DNA from: Bradyrhizobium canariense
GTDB lineage: Bacteria; Pseudomonadota; Alphaproteobacteria; Rhizobiales; Xanthobacteraceae
Length of the DNA stretch: 64,000 nucleotides
NCBI RefSeq assembly: GCF_018130465.1
Contig: NZ_JAFCKJ010000015.1
Span: 62,001-126,000 of the forward strand
Reading direction: 5' to 3'
Shown: one piece after another, positions 51,902 to 61,438 of the stretch
How positions within the stretch are numbered: position 1 is the stretch's first letter
How the letters are laid out: every line of letters starts with the position of its first letter
Program-made: the position numbers and the translations under genes
Notes under the pieces: model-generated
Told to the model about the DNA's origin: nothing
The model's database searches: none
Seen by the model: only the letters and a program-made list of their open reading frames with translations

Positions 51902-53635
51902 ATGACCGGCAACGAGCGCAACGCAATTGAGACTTACGAGTGCGACGTGCTCGTGGCCGGATCGGGCGCCTCCGGGATGTCGGCCGCGATCACCGCGCGC
52001 TATCGCGGCCTCGACGTCCTGATCGTCGAGAAGGAGCCACGCTTCGGGGGCACCACCGCCCGCTCCGGCGGTTGGTTGTGGATTCCCGGCACCTCGCTGG
52101 CGCGCGCCTACGGCATCTCCGAGACGCCGGAGCAGGCCCGCACCTACCTGCGGCACGAAGCCGGCAACAATTACGACGCCGCACGTGTCGATGCATTCCT
52201 GAGCGCCGGGCCCGAGGCGGTCGATTTCTTCACCAGCAAGACCGCGCTCCGTTTCGACATGCCGCTGGTGTTCCCGGACTACCACGCCGAGGCGCCCGGC
52301 GGCACCCAGGGTGGTCGTTCGATGGTGGCACGCCCGTTCGACGGCCGCGAGCTCGGCGACCAGATCAAGACCCTCGGCACGCCCCTGCCCGAGCTGACCG
52401 TATTCGGCATGATGCTCGGATCCGGCAAGGACATCGTCCATTTCATGCGCGCGACGAAGTCGCTGACCTCGGCGGTCTATGTCGCAAAGCGCCTGTCGCG
52501 GCATCTGATGGACGTGCTGCGCTACGGCCGCGGCATGACGCTGACCAACGGCAATGCGCTCGCCGGGCGCCTGGCAAAATCCGCGCAGGATCTGAAGATT
52601 CCGATGTGGCTGTCCGCGCCGGTGCGCGAGCTGACGGTCGAGAACGGCGCCGTCACCGGCGCCATTGTCGCCCGCGAGGGACGCGACGTCCGCATTCGTG
52701 CAAGACAAGGCGTCGTGCTCGCCTGCGGCGGTTTTCCGCATGATGTTGAGCGGCGCAAGAAGATGTTCCCGCACGCGCCGACCGGGAACGAGCATTTCTC
52801 GCCGGGGCCGACCGGCAACACTGGCGACGGCCTGCGCCTTGCGGAAAGCGCCGGCGGACATGTCGAGGACCGCCTGCCGAACGCGGCAGCCTGGGTCCCG
52901 GTCTCGGTCACCAAGCGCAAGGACGGCTCAAACGGCGTGATGCCGCATTTCATCGACCGCGCCAAACCCGGCGTGATCGCGGTGATGCGTGACGGCAAGC
53001 GTTTTGCCAACGAGGGCAATTCCTATCACGACTTCGTCCAGGCCATGGTCAAGGCGGCGAAGCCCGGCGAGGAGATCGCGGCGTACCTGGTCTGCGATCA
53101 CCAGACCCTGCGCAAATACGGCCTCGGCTGCGTGCCGCCATTCCCGATGCCGCTGGGTCATCACCTCAATACCGGCTATCTCATGCGCGGCGAGACGCTT
53201 GAGGCGCTCGCGGCAAAAGCGGGCATCGACGCCGTGGCGTTGGTCGAGACCGTCAAGCAATTCAATGCCACCGCGCCGCAAGGGCACGACGCGGCCTTCG
53301 GCAAAGGCTCAAAAGCCTATAACCGCTACCAGGGCGATGCGCTGCACGGCCCGAACCCCTGCGTCGCGCCGATCGAGAACGGCCCGTTCTACGCCATCAA
53401 GATGGTGGTCGGCGATCTCGGCACCTATGCCGGCATCGTCACCGACGAGAATGCGCGGGCGCTCGATGCGGAAGGACGGGTGATTCCCGGGCTCTATGCC
53501 GCCGGCAACGACATGGCGAGCATCATGGGCGGCAATTATCCCGGGGCCGGCATCACGCTTGGGCCGGCGCTGACCTTCGGCTACATTGCCGGCCGTCATC
53601 TCGCCGACAGCGCGGCCCAGCGCAACGCGGCGTAA
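51902..53635 (+). CDS. FAD-dependent oxidoreductase, fumarate reductase/3-ketosteroid dehydrogenase type
   Basis: 577 residues. The Rossmann FAD motif is VLVAGSGASGMSAAITARYR with VEKEPRFGGTTARSGGWLWI; the C-terminal FAD segment is PGLYAAGNDMASIMGGNYPG then AGITLGPALTFGYIAGRH. The family dehydrogenates or reduces a carbon-carbon bond next to a carbonyl; the substrate is unknown. It forms an operon with the upstream binding protein and the downstream IclR gene (23 bp). Confidence 0.9.
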   Translation: MTGNERNAIETYECDVLVAGSGASGMSAAITARYRGLDVLIVEKEPRFGGTTARSGGWLWIPGTSLARAYGISETPEQARTYLRHEAGNNYDAARVDAFLSAGPEAVDFFTSKTALRFDMPLVFPDYHAEAPGGTQGGRSMVARPFDGRELGDQIKTLGTPLPELTVFGMMLGSGKDIVHFMRATKSLTSAVYVAKRLSRHLMDVLRYGRGMTLTNGNALAGRLAKSAQDLKIPMWLSAPVRELTVENGAVTGAIVAREGRDVRIRARQGVVLACGGFPHDVERRKKMFPHAPTGNEHFSPGPTGNTGDGLRLAESAGGHVEDRLPNAAAWVPVSVTKRKDGSNGVMPHFIDRAKPGVIAVMRDGKRFANEGNSYHDFVQAMVKAAKPGEEIAAYLVCDHQTLRKYGLGCVPPFPMPLGHHLNTGYLMRGETLEALAAKAGIDAVALVETVKQFNATAPQGHDAAFGKGSKAYNRYQGDALHGPNPCVAPIENGPFYAIKMVVGDLGTYAGIVTDENARALDAEGRVIPGLYAAGNDMASIMGGNYPGAGITLGPALTFGYIAGRHLADSAAQRNAA

Positions 53636-53658
53636 GCGAGCCGCACGCCAGGAGGCGC

Positions 53659-54453
53659 ATGAAAAGAGAGAGCCGCGGCATCCAGTCGATCGAGGTCGGC
53701 GGAGAATTGCTCCGCGCGCTTGCGAGATGCGGCGAGCCGATGATGCTGCGCGACCTCGCGCGCGAGGCCGGCATGACGCCGGCCAAGGCGCATCCCTATC
53801 TCGCCAGCTTCTCCCGCATCGGCTTGATCGAGCAGGACGAGACCACCGGCCGCTACGAGATCGGCGCGCTGGCGCTGGAGCTCGGCCTGATCAGCCTGCG
53901 CCGCCTGTCCGGCGTACGCGTCGCAGGACCGAAGATCGCGGCGCTCGCAAGTCAGATCGGGCATGCGGTCTCGCTCGCGGTCTGGGGCACGCACGGCCCG
54001 ACCGTGGTGCAGCTGGAAGAACCCGGCCAGCCCATGCACATCGTGATGCGCGCCGGCTCGGTGATGGCGCTGCTGGAGACGGCCACGGGCCGGGCCTTTG
54101 CGGCCTTCCTGCCGGAAAAGACGATCAACGCCGCGCTCGAAAGCGGCCTCGATCGTCACGGCGTCGGCTACAATCCGAAACGCGCGGTGAAAGGCGCGAA
54201 GGTCGCCGACATGCTCACCGAGGTCCGCAAGCACGGCCTCGCCCGCGCGCTCGGCGATCCCCTGCCCGGCGTCAATGCATTCTCTGCGCCGGTGTTCGAC
54301 CATTCCGGCCATGTCGCGCTGGTGATCACCGCGATGGGGCCGGAAGGCACGTTCGATGCCCGCTGGGACAGCCCGATCGCACACGCGCTACGCGACTGCG
54401 CCGGCGGTATTTCGAAACGGCTGGGTCACGGGATGACGGTTGCGGCGGAGTGA
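53659..54453 (+). CDS. IclR-family transcriptional regulator
   Basis: 264 residues. The winged helix is EPMMLRDLAREAGMTPAKAH then SFSRIGLIEQDETTGRYEIG; the effector domain includes HIVMRAGSVMALLETATGRA and ALGDPLPGVNAFSAPVFDHS. Third gene of the binding protein-flavoprotein operon and probably its regulator. Confidence 0.92.
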   Translation: MKRESRGIQSIEVGGELLRALARCGEPMMLRDLAREAGMTPAKAHPYLASFSRIGLIEQDETTGRYEIGALALELGLISLRRLSGVRVAGPKIAALASQIGHAVSLAVWGTHGPTVVQLEEPGQPMHIVMRAGSVMALLETATGRAFAAFLPEKTINAALESGLDRHGVGYNPKRAVKGAKVADMLTEVRKHGLARALGDPLPGVNAFSAPVFDHSGHVALVITAMGPEGTFDARWDSPIAHALRDCAGGISKRLGHGMTVAAE

Positions 54454-54484
54454 TCGACACGTCGCCAATACAACTACCGCTGTC

Positions 54485-54579
54485 ATGCCCCGCGAAGGCG
54501 GGGCATCCAGTACGCCGCGGCCCTTCGGTTCCATAGCAGGCGTCACGGAGTACTGGATCGCCCGGTCAAGCCGGGCGAT
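54485..54579. repeat. Intergenic palindromic repeat, type 2
   Basis: Two hairpins: ATGCCCCGC/GCGGGGCAT (54485-54506) and ATCGCCCGG/CCGGGCGAT (54557-54579), joined by inverted ATCCAGTAC (54505-54513) and GTACTGGAT (54550-54558). It fills most of the gap between the convergent IclR and SDR genes. Another Bradyrhizobium-like dispersed element. Confidence 0.8.
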
Positions 54580-54608
54580 GACCCGGAATGTGGAGCGTCG
54601 CCGTCTCC

Positions 54609-55388
54609 TTACTTCTCCTTCACCGGCACCGTGTAGTTCAGGATCAGCCGGCCGCCATCGGGATAGATCGTCTGCCCGGTGATGTACGAGGCATCGTCGC
54701 TCGCAAGAAACGCCACGACGGAGGCCACCTCGCCCGGCTCGCCGCCGCGGCCTGCCGGCGTACGCGACAGCACGGTCTTGCGGGCATCTTCGGACGTGTA
54801 GATCGCGGACGCCACCATGTCGGTCAGGATCGTACCGGGTCCGACGGCCACCACACGAATGTTGTGCGGGGCGAGCGCGACGGCGGCCACTGATGTGAGC
54901 TGCTTCATGCCGCCCTTGGAGATGGCATAGGTCGCGAGCGTTGGGATCGCCAGCAGCGCGTTCACCGAAGACATGTTGATGATGACCCCGCCGCCGCCTT
55001 GCGCGATCATCTGCTTCGCCGCCGCCTGCACCCCGAAGAACGCACCCTTCAAGTTGATGGCGATGATTTCGTCGAAATCCTGCTCGGATATCTCCAGAAT
55101 GTCCTGGTTGCGGGCAACGCCGGCGTTGTTGACCATGATGTCGAGCCGGCCGAACTCCTTTACGGCGGTGGCCACGAGCAGGTCGACATCGGCACGCTTG
55201 GCGACATTGCCGACGACGGTGCGCAAGGCATCCGGCCGCGCGAGTTCGGCGGCGGTCGCCGCCAAGCCGTCGGCATCGACATCCGAGATGACGACCTTGA
55301 CGCCGTCGTCGAGGAATCTCTTCGCACAGGCCTTGCCGATGCCGCGCGCCGCGCCGGTGATGGCGGCGACCTTGCCGGTTAGTTTCAT
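54609..55388 (-). CDS. Short-chain dehydrogenase/reductase (SDR)
   Basis: 259 residues, classical SDR: TGAARGIG nucleotide motif near residue 11, NNAG, and the catalytic Ser-Tyr-Lys in INMSSVNALLAIPTLATYAI SK (Y and K four apart). The C-terminal YITGQTIYPDGGRLIL is typical of 3-oxoacyl-ACP reductase-like members. It oxidises or reduces an alcohol/ketone with NAD(P). It lies 56 bp downstream of the split ThDP decarboxylase genes, probably one operon. Confidence 0.93.
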   Translation of the reverse strand: MKLTGKVAAITGAARGIGKACAKRFLDDGVKVVISDVDADGLAATAAELARPDALRTVVGNVAKRADVDLLVATAVKEFGRLDIMVNNAGVARNQDILEISEQDFDEIIAINLKGAFFGVQAAAKQMIAQGGGGVIINMSSVNALLAIPTLATYAISKGGMKQLTSVAAVALAPHNIRVVAVGPGTILTDMVASAIYTSEDARKTVLSRTPAGRGGEPGEVASVVAFLASDDASYITGQTIYPDGGRLILNYTVPVKEK

Positions 55389-55444
55389 GGTCTCACTCCA
55401 GAATAGCTGCTTGGGGCAAACCTATTCCGGGCAAGTGCCTCAGC

Positions 55445-56035
55445 TCAAGCCGCAGCAAAACCGAGATGAGCACGGAACCGGTTCTTGATAAAGACGGCAT
55501 CGCGCGAGGGCAGCGAGCGCGGCGGATTTTCGGCCAGAACCTTGATGACAAAAAGCCGCGGACCATCGGCCGGCTCGGCGATCTGCCGCGTGAGACGCTC
55601 CACTTCCTCGAGCGTCCGCACCGTCCCGGTCGTAGCAAAACCGCAGGCCGTGGCGATGGCGGTGAGATCAACCCCGCGCCCGGTGTGGCTGGCCTGCATC
55701 CCGGTCTCGCCAAAATGCTGGTTGTCGATCACGACGATGTCGAGATTGCGCGGGCGCGCGACGCCGATGGTGGCGATGCCGCCGAGGCCCATCAATTGCT
55801 CGCCATCCCCGGTCAAAGCGAGGACGGGCTTTCCCGGCTGGGCTTGCGCGAGGCCGAGCCCGATCAGCGCGGCGCCGCCCATGGCGCCCCAGAGATAGAA
55901 ATTGCCGTCGTGGTCACCGACCGAATGAAGGTCATAGGTCGGCGAGCCGAGGCCGGAAACGACTAGCGTATTCTTGCGATCCTTCAAGAGCGCGGCAACA
56001 GCGGCGCGACGATCGAGTTGAGCTTGCATTGGCAT
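55445..56035 (-). CDS. ThDP-dependent decarboxylase, C-terminal (ThDP-binding) half, ComE-like
   Basis: 196 residues. The ThDP/Mg motif is LTGDGEQLMGLGGIATIGVA with the Asn of IVVIDNQHFGETG; SGLGSPTYDLHSVGDHDGNF is characteristic of sulfopyruvate/phosphonopyruvate decarboxylases. Start at ATG 56035 overlaps the stop of the N-terminal half by one base (TGATG). The two proteins should form one enzyme that decarboxylates a 2-oxo acid bearing an anionic group. Confidence 0.85.
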   Translation of the reverse strand: MPMQAQLDRRAAVAALLKDRKNTLVVSGLGSPTYDLHSVGDHDGNFYLWGAMGGAALIGLGLAQAQPGKPVLALTGDGEQLMGLGGIATIGVARPRNLDIVVIDNQHFGETGMQASHTGRGVDLTAIATACGFATTGTVRTLEEVERLTRQIAEPADGPRLFVIKVLAENPPRSLPSRDAVFIKNRFRAHLGFAAA

Positions 56036-56577
56036 CACCACTTCTTCTTGCCGATCAGACGCTGTCCGATCAAAACCGCAATCTGCTGATCGGATTCGTA
56101 GGCAAGCGCTGCGGCCGATTCCACCGTCTCGATAAGATCTTCCGCTGTCTCCGCGCGCATCACCTTCAGGCCGATCGCCTCCAGCGACGGCTGCGTCGCC
56201 CGGCTCATCGGCACCTGCCAGGGATTGAACTCGGCCCATTCGCCGCGCATCGTCACCAGCATCAGCAGCGGAAAGCGACCGATCGCCGACAGTGACAGCA
56301 TGTTGATGCAATTGCCGACCCCGCTCGACTGCATCAGCAGCACGCTGCGCTGACCGCCGAGCCAGGCGCCGGCGGCGATGGCGACGCCCTCCTCTTCCGT
56401 CGTCAGCACGTTGGTGGTGACGTCTTGGTCCGCCGAGGACAGACGGATGAGCTGGCTGTGGCCGGCATCGGGGACGTAGGACATCTGCCGCACGTCGGCA
56501 GCTTTCAGGATGCGGTAGAGCTCGGACGGCCAGTCATCGCTTGTGCGAGAGTCGGGATTCGGTTGAGGGCTATGCAC
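56035..56577 (-). CDS. ThDP-dependent decarboxylase, N-terminal half, ComD-like
   Basis: 180 residues, the pyrimidine-binding domain. YVPDAGHSQLIRLSSADQDV and VLTTEEEGVAIAAGAWLGGQ include the conserved Glu that activates ThDP; LLMQSSGVGNCINMLSL follows. A split ComD/ComE arrangement is known for sulfopyruvate decarboxylase; here the acid could also be phosphonopyruvate or another 2-oxo acid. First gene of the leftward comDE-SDR unit. Confidence 0.85.
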   Translation of the reverse strand: MHSPQPNPDSRTSDDWPSELYRILKAADVRQMSYVPDAGHSQLIRLSSADQDVTTNVLTTEEEGVAIAAGAWLGGQRSVLLMQSSGVGNCINMLSLSAIGRFPLLMLVTMRGEWAEFNPWQVPMSRATQPSLEAIGLKVMRAETAEDLIETVESAAALAYESDQQIAVLIGQRLIGKKKW

Positions 56578-56720
56578 CGCTTGTCTCCGTGAATTACGAG
56601 CGGCACGCTAGCGATGTTCGCGCGCGAAAGCTCTGACCGTCTGGGACGATCAGATATCGAAGGATTGTATAGCTGGCCTCTCACTGTCGTAGGGGCCAAA
56701 GTGCGATGCGCATGACTGCG

Positions 56721-56874
56721 CCCTCTCCCCTTGCGGGAGAGGGCATCACCGTTGGTCGACAAACACTCGCTTGGGTGAGGGGTTTATCTCCACGTATTCA
56801 ATCGCATCCGCGCGCGCCGAGAGATACCCCTCATCCGGCGCTTCGCGCCACCTTCTCCCGCAAGGGGAGAAGGG
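56721..56874. repeat. Intergenic palindromic repeat, type 3
   Basis: Outer hairpins CCCTCTCCC/GGGAGAGGG (56721-56743) and CCTTCTCCC/GGGAGAAGG (56851-56873) flank about 107 bases that include GGGTGAGGGG and its approximate complement TACCCCTCATCC. It lies in the 295-bp gap between the GntR gene and comD; both genes are transcribed leftward. I see nothing else in this gap. Confidence 0.8.
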
Positions 56875-56885
56875 AAGAAAGAACC

Positions 56886-57590
56886 TCAATTCCCCGAAGA
56901 CCTCGCCGTCGCCGGCATGTAGATCTGCGCGTAGCCTTCCTTGATCGCTGACGTGATCCGATCGAGGCGGCGGTCGATGTGCTTTTCGAGCACTGACACG
57001 CAAGCGTCTTCGTCGCGGGCCTTCAGGCCTTCGACGACGGCGCGGTGTTCGGCCTGGGTGTTGGAGCGGTTGATGCTGTCCATGTCGATCCAGCGCACGA
57101 AGCGGATGCGGGCGTTGACGTTGCGCAAGACGCGCAGCATCTCCGCATTGTTCGACATCTCCATCAGCCGCTCGTGAAAGGTCTCGTCGAGTTCGACCAG
57201 TTCCACCGAGGAGCGCTCGCCCGGATCTGGACCGGTGGCTTCGAGGAATTTCAAGAGCGCGTCGATGTCCTCGTCCCTGGCGCGCCGGATGGCGAGACGG
57301 ATCGAGGCGACCTCGATCGACTTGCGCAGCTCGTAGAGATCGAAGATCTCGTGGGCGTCGAGCTCGCGGCAGAAGAAGCCTTTGCCCGGCGTGAAGCGCA
57401 GGAAGCCTTCGGTATTGAGACGATTGAGCGCTTCGCGCAGCGGCGTGCGGCTGACGCCGAGACGCTTGGCGAGTTCGCCCTCGTTGAGCCGCTCGCCCGG
57501 CTTGAACTCATAGCTCACAGCCATCGCCTTGAGCTGTTCGTAGACGCGATCGACGATGCTGTCGGAGGGGGGGTCCAGGTGCTTGTTCAT
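56886..57590 (-). CDS. GntR-family (FCD/FadR) transcriptional regulator
   Basis: 234 residues from ATG 57590. The winged HTH is GERLNEGELAKRLGVSRTPL then REALNRLNTEGFLRFTPGKG; the C-terminal FCD domain has ELVELDETFHERLMEMSNNA and HRAVVEGLKARDEDACVSVL with metal-ligand histidines. Last gene of the leftward operon 62371-56886 and its likely regulator. Confidence 0.92.
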   Translation of the reverse strand: MNKHLDPPSDSIVDRVYEQLKAMAVSYEFKPGERLNEGELAKRLGVSRTPLREALNRLNTEGFLRFTPGKGFFCRELDAHEIFDLYELRKSIEVASIRLAIRRARDEDIDALLKFLEATGPDPGERSSVELVELDETFHERLMEMSNNAEMLRVLRNVNARIRFVRWIDMDSINRSNTQAEHRAVVEGLKARDEDACVSVLEKHIDRRLDRITSAIKEGYAQIYMPATARSSGN

Positions 57591-57607
57591 AGGCAACTTC
57601 TCGACCT

Positions 57608-58351
57608 CTAGCCAAACTGACGCGGCCGCAGTCCGGCATGAAACCACATAATCATGGAATAGATATCATAGACGGGCAATCCGACTTCGGCCTGAAGCGC
57701 CGCCGCATAAGGTGGCATGTTGGTGCATTCCAGCACGATCGCGCCGACATCCGGGTTCCTGGCGACCAGTTCCTTGCCGGCCTCGACCACGTCACGTTCG
57801 GCCTGCGCGATGTCCATGTCGTCCTTCTCGGCCTTGATCAGGACGCGGAAGAATTCCTTGCCGTGCTCGGTGCCGACCAGCGGTGTATCAAGCGGCACGC
57901 CGGCGCCTTCGAGATGGGCCGGCGTCAACGACGAACCGGACACCGTGACGAGGCCGACGCGCTTGCCCGGCGGCAAGGTCGCCTGCACCCACGGCACCTG
58001 CATCAGTGACGAGGTCGCGACAGGAACGCCGACCGCGGCTGCGATCTCCTTCTGGAACAGCGAGAGGAAGCCGCAATTGGTGGTGATGGCTTCGGCTCCG
58101 AGCCGCACCAGATCCTTCGCCGCGTCGATGAAATCCGGCAGCAGACCGGCCGCCCCCTTCAGCACCACCTTCTCCGGCGAGGCACCGCTCACCACGCGAT
58201 AAAGCACGGGGAAAGGCCAGGTGGTGCCGTTGCCCATGTCGCCGGGAATGCGGGGAAAGCGCGCCTCCAGCATCAAGATGCCGAGCGGCGCCCCATAAAT
58301 GGCCTTGCCGCCGCGGGCGATTCGGGATGACGATTTGGCTGGAGTGGTCAT
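57608..58351 (-). CDS. Asp/Glu/hydantoin racemase-superfamily protein
   Basis: 247 residues. Both catalytic cysteines are present: AEAITTNCGFLSLFQ and GAIVLECTNMPPYAAAL. The family includes aspartate/glutamate racemases, maleate isomerase and arylmalonate decarboxylase. Next to a D-amino acid dehydrogenase-like gene, a racemase supplying or consuming a D-amino acid is most plausible. It sits 17 bp upstream of the GntR gene. Confidence 0.85.
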   Translation of the reverse strand: MTTPAKSSSRIARGGKAIYGAPLGILMLEARFPRIPGDMGNGTTWPFPVLYRVVSGASPEKVVLKGAAGLLPDFIDAAKDLVRLGAEAITTNCGFLSLFQKEIAAAVGVPVATSSLMQVPWVQATLPPGKRVGLVTVSGSSLTPAHLEGAGVPLDTPLVGTEHGKEFFRVLIKAEKDDMDIAQAERDVVEAGKELVARNPDVGAIVLECTNMPPYAAALQAEVGLPVYDIYSMIMWFHAGLRPRQFG

Positions 58352-58360
58352 GGTGCGATC

Positions 58361-59626
58361 TCAGAGGAAACGATCGGGCGCGAACGGTGCGAGCGGAATT
58401 TCCGGCGGCTTGCCGCTCAGAAGCTGGGCGACGAGACGACCGGTACGGGCCGAGCCGACCAGGCCGATATGACCGTGGCCGAAGGCGTAGACGATATCGC
58501 GCGAGGCCCGCGCGTAGCCGATGCAGGGGCGGCCGTCCGGCATGCTCGGCCGATGACCGAACCAGGTCTTGATGCGTGAAGCGGGAATGTCCTTCGGCAG
58601 CTTCGGGAACATGCTGAAGAGATGGTCGCGCAAAATCTCGGCGCGCTTCCAGTTCGGCGCGGCCTCGAGGCCCGCGATCTCGACCGTGCCGGCGGCGCGC
58701 AAACCCTTGTCGGTCCAGTTCACCACCATCTTCGCATCCGAGGCCATCATCGAGCTGCGTGGCCCCGTTTCCGGATTCTCGATCATGACGTGATAGCCGC
58801 GCTCGGTCTCCAGCGGCAGCGGATCGCCGACGGATGCGGTGAGCCGCTTCGAATGCGCGCCGGCCGCGACCACCGCGGCATCGCAAGGGATCTCGCCGGT
58901 CTCCGTGACGACGGCGATGAGCTTGCTGCCGTTGAGCTTCAGGCCTGTCGCCTTGGCGCGCACGAGCTTCACACCGCTCGCCAGTGCATGATTGGCGAGC
59001 GCGGCGACATAGGCTCCGGGGTCACGGCAGCGCCCGGCCTCCTCCACCACCACGCCAAAAGTGTAGCGTGGATGCAAATCGGGCTCGCGCTGACGCATCT
59101 CGTCGGCCGAAAGCTCCAGCCATTCGACACCGACGCGCTTGCGCAGGCGCCAGCCGAGATCGTTGTCGAAATTGCCGCGCGACGGGAAGACATGCATCAC
59201 GCCGTTACGCTCGATCAATTCAGGGACGCCCGCCTCCTCCGCGAGCTTCCTGTGCAACAGCGGCGCGTCCTTCAGGAGGTCGCGCAGCGCAAAGGCCGTC
59301 TTCTCGACGCGCGCTTCGGTCCAGCCCGAGAGCAGATACCTGATCAGCCAGGGCAGCGCCTTCGGCAGATAAGACCAGCGGATCGCGAGCGGTCCGAGCG
59401 GGTCCATCAGATAGCCGGGCACCTTCTTCCAGACGCCGGGTTCGGCCGGCGGCATCACCGAATGCGAGGAGAGCCAGCCGGCATTGCCGTAGCTCGCCGC
59501 CTGTTCGCCACCGGGCTCGCCCGGATCGATCAGCGTGACACGATGTCCCTCGCGCAGCGCCTCGATAGCGCTGATCACGCCGACCGCGCCGGCACCGATG
59601 ATGGCGACGTGGCGGCTCTGCGTCAT
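58361..59626 (-). CDS. D-amino acid dehydrogenase-like FAD oxidoreductase (DadA family)
   Basis: 421 residues. The FAD motif is HVAIIGAGAVGVISAIEALR, followed by EQAASYGNAGWLSSHSVMPP; the C-terminus WFGHRPSMPDGRPCIGYARA and YAFGHGHIGLVGSARTGRLV matches the DadA type. It would oxidise a D-amino acid to the 2-oxo acid, feeding electrons to the membrane quinone pool. It lies 9 bp upstream of the racemase gene. Confidence 0.9.
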   Translation of the reverse strand: MTQSRHVAIIGAGAVGVISAIEALREGHRVTLIDPGEPGGEQAASYGNAGWLSSHSVMPPAEPGVWKKVPGYLMDPLGPLAIRWSYLPKALPWLIRYLLSGWTEARVEKTAFALRDLLKDAPLLHRKLAEEAGVPELIERNGVMHVFPSRGNFDNDLGWRLRKRVGVEWLELSADEMRQREPDLHPRYTFGVVVEEAGRCRDPGAYVAALANHALASGVKLVRAKATGLKLNGSKLIAVVTETGEIPCDAAVVAAGAHSKRLTASVGDPLPLETERGYHVMIENPETGPRSSMMASDAKMVVNWTDKGLRAAGTVEIAGLEAAPNWKRAEILRDHLFSMFPKLPKDIPASRIKTWFGHRPSMPDGRPCIGYARASRDIVYAFGHGHIGLVGSARTGRLVAQLLSGKPPEIPLAPFAPDRFL

Positions 59627-59629
59627 CGC

Positions 59630-61291
59630 TTAAGCCTTCACCGCAGGGGCAAAGTCCTTGCCGACCGACATCGCGCGCGGATCGATGATGCAGTGGAGGA
59701 TCGACGGCTTGCCCGAGGCGAGCGCACGCTCGAACGCGGGCGCGAACTCTTCGGTGCGCTCGACGCGCTCGCCATGGCCGCCGAACGCTTTTGCGTACAT
59801 CGCAAAATCCGGGTTCTTGAGCTGGGTGCCGACCACGCGTCCGGGATAGTCGCGCTCCTGGTGCATGCGGATGGTACCGTATTGCGCATTGTCGACGACG
59901 ATGACGACGAGGGCTGCGTCGTACTGCACGGCGGTCGCGAATTCCTGCCCGTTCATCAGGAAGCAGCCGTCGCCGGCGAAGGCTATGACGGTACGATCCG
60001 GATATTGTCGCTTCGCGAGCACTGCCGCCGGCACGCCATAGCCCATCGAGCCCGAGGTCGGCGCGAGTTGGGCCGCAAAGCTGTGGAAGCGGTGATGGCG
60101 ATGGATCCAGCCCGCATAATTGCCGGCGCCGTTGCAGACGATCGCGTCCTTGGGCAGGCGATCGCGCAGCCAGGTCATGACCTGGCCATACTGGAACGCG
60201 CCCGGCAGCTCGCGCGCTTTCTCGGTCCAGGCCAGATAATCGGCATGCGCCTTGGCCGCCTCGCCCTTCCAGGCAACCGCGCCGGCAGGCTTCAACGCTT
60301 CGACGGCGGCGGCGAACGCGGCGGGCGTTGCCTGCATCGCGAGCGCCGGCTGATAGACGCGGCCGAGTTCTTCCGAACCCGGATGAACATGGATCAGCTT
60401 CTGCTGCGGGGTCGGAATATCGAACAGCGTGTAGGACGAGGACGGCATTTCCGACATGCGGCCGCCGATGAGCAGAATGACATCGGCGCCGTCGATGCGC
60501 GCCTTCAGGCCCGGGCTCGGACCGATCCCGAGATCGCCGGCATAGTGCGAGTGATCGGCGTCGATCAGCGACGCGCGGCGGAACGAGGTCGCGACCGGCA
60601 GGTCGAATCGTTCGGCAAAGCGCGCGATGCTCCTGGTCGCCTCGTCCGTCCAGCGCGAGCCGCCGAGGATGACGAGCGGCGCCTTGGCGCTCGCAAGCAT
60701 GGCGCCAACGCGCTCGATATCGGCAGGTGCCGGCCAGCTCACCGCCGGCTCGATGCGCATGGCGTCCGCAACGGCAGCAGTCTCAGTCAGCATATTCTCG
60801 GGCAGCGAGATCACCACGGGACCGGGACGGCCCTGCATGGCGACGCGGAAAGCGCGCGCGACCAGCTCCGGAATGCGGTCGGGACGGTCGATCTCGACCG
60901 CCCATTTCGCCATGGTGCCGAACACCGCCTTGTAGTCGAGCTCCTGGAACGCCTCGCGCTCGCGCATTCCGGTGTCGACCTGGCCGACGAACAGGATCAT
61001 CGGCGTGGAATCCTGCATCGCGATGTGGACACCGTGGCTGGCATTGGTGGCGCCGGGGCCGCGGGTGACGAAGCAGATTCCGGGGCGGCCGGTGAGCTTG
61101 CCATAGGCCTCCGCCATCATCGCAGCCCCCCCTTCGGCGCGGCAGATCATGACGTCGATCGGGCTGTCATGCAGCGCGTCGAGCGCCGCAAGGTAGCTCT
61201 CGCCCGGCACGCAGGTGACTCGCTCGACGCCTTGCGCGACGAGCTGATCGATCAGGATCTGGCCCCCGGTGCGGGTGTTGCGAATGGTCAT
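59630..61291 (-). CDS. ThDP-dependent enzyme, acetolactate synthase-like
   Basis: 553 residues from ATG 61291 (Shine-Dalgarno GAGGGAG). Three-domain layout: N-terminal CRAEGGAAMMAEAYGKLTGR (activating Glu), central FAD-like region, and C-terminal FAGDGCFLMNGQEFATAVQY then VVIVVDNAQYGTI (ThDP/Mg). The reaction is not readable; carboligases and 2-oxo acid decarboxylases share this pattern. It is three bases upstream of the dadA-like gene. Biosynthetic ilvB is unlikely given the catabolic setting. Confidence 0.88.
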   Translation of the reverse strand: MTIRNTRTGGQILIDQLVAQGVERVTCVPGESYLAALDALHDSPIDVMICRAEGGAAMMAEAYGKLTGRPGICFVTRGPGATNASHGVHIAMQDSTPMILFVGQVDTGMREREAFQELDYKAVFGTMAKWAVEIDRPDRIPELVARAFRVAMQGRPGPVVISLPENMLTETAAVADAMRIEPAVSWPAPADIERVGAMLASAKAPLVILGGSRWTDEATRSIARFAERFDLPVATSFRRASLIDADHSHYAGDLGIGPSPGLKARIDGADVILLIGGRMSEMPSSSYTLFDIPTPQQKLIHVHPGSEELGRVYQPALAMQATPAAFAAAVEALKPAGAVAWKGEAAKAHADYLAWTEKARELPGAFQYGQVMTWLRDRLPKDAIVCNGAGNYAGWIHRHHRFHSFAAQLAPTSGSMGYGVPAAVLAKRQYPDRTVIAFAGDGCFLMNGQEFATAVQYDAALVVIVVDNAQYGTIRMHQERDYPGRVVGTQLKNPDFAMYAKAFGGHGERVERTEEFAPAFERALASGKPSILHCIIDPRAMSVGKDFAPAVKA

Positions 61292-61438
61292 GACGGCTCC
61301 CTCAAGGCTTTGGCGATGCGCTTCGCAGCTTCGCGAAAATTTTGTTCGGGGCTGGCGTAGGACAGGCCGACAGGGCGCGCAAGATCGAAAGGCTTCCCAC
61401 ACCCTGCGCAGGCGTCATGCCCGCCCCTGCTGGTTGCA

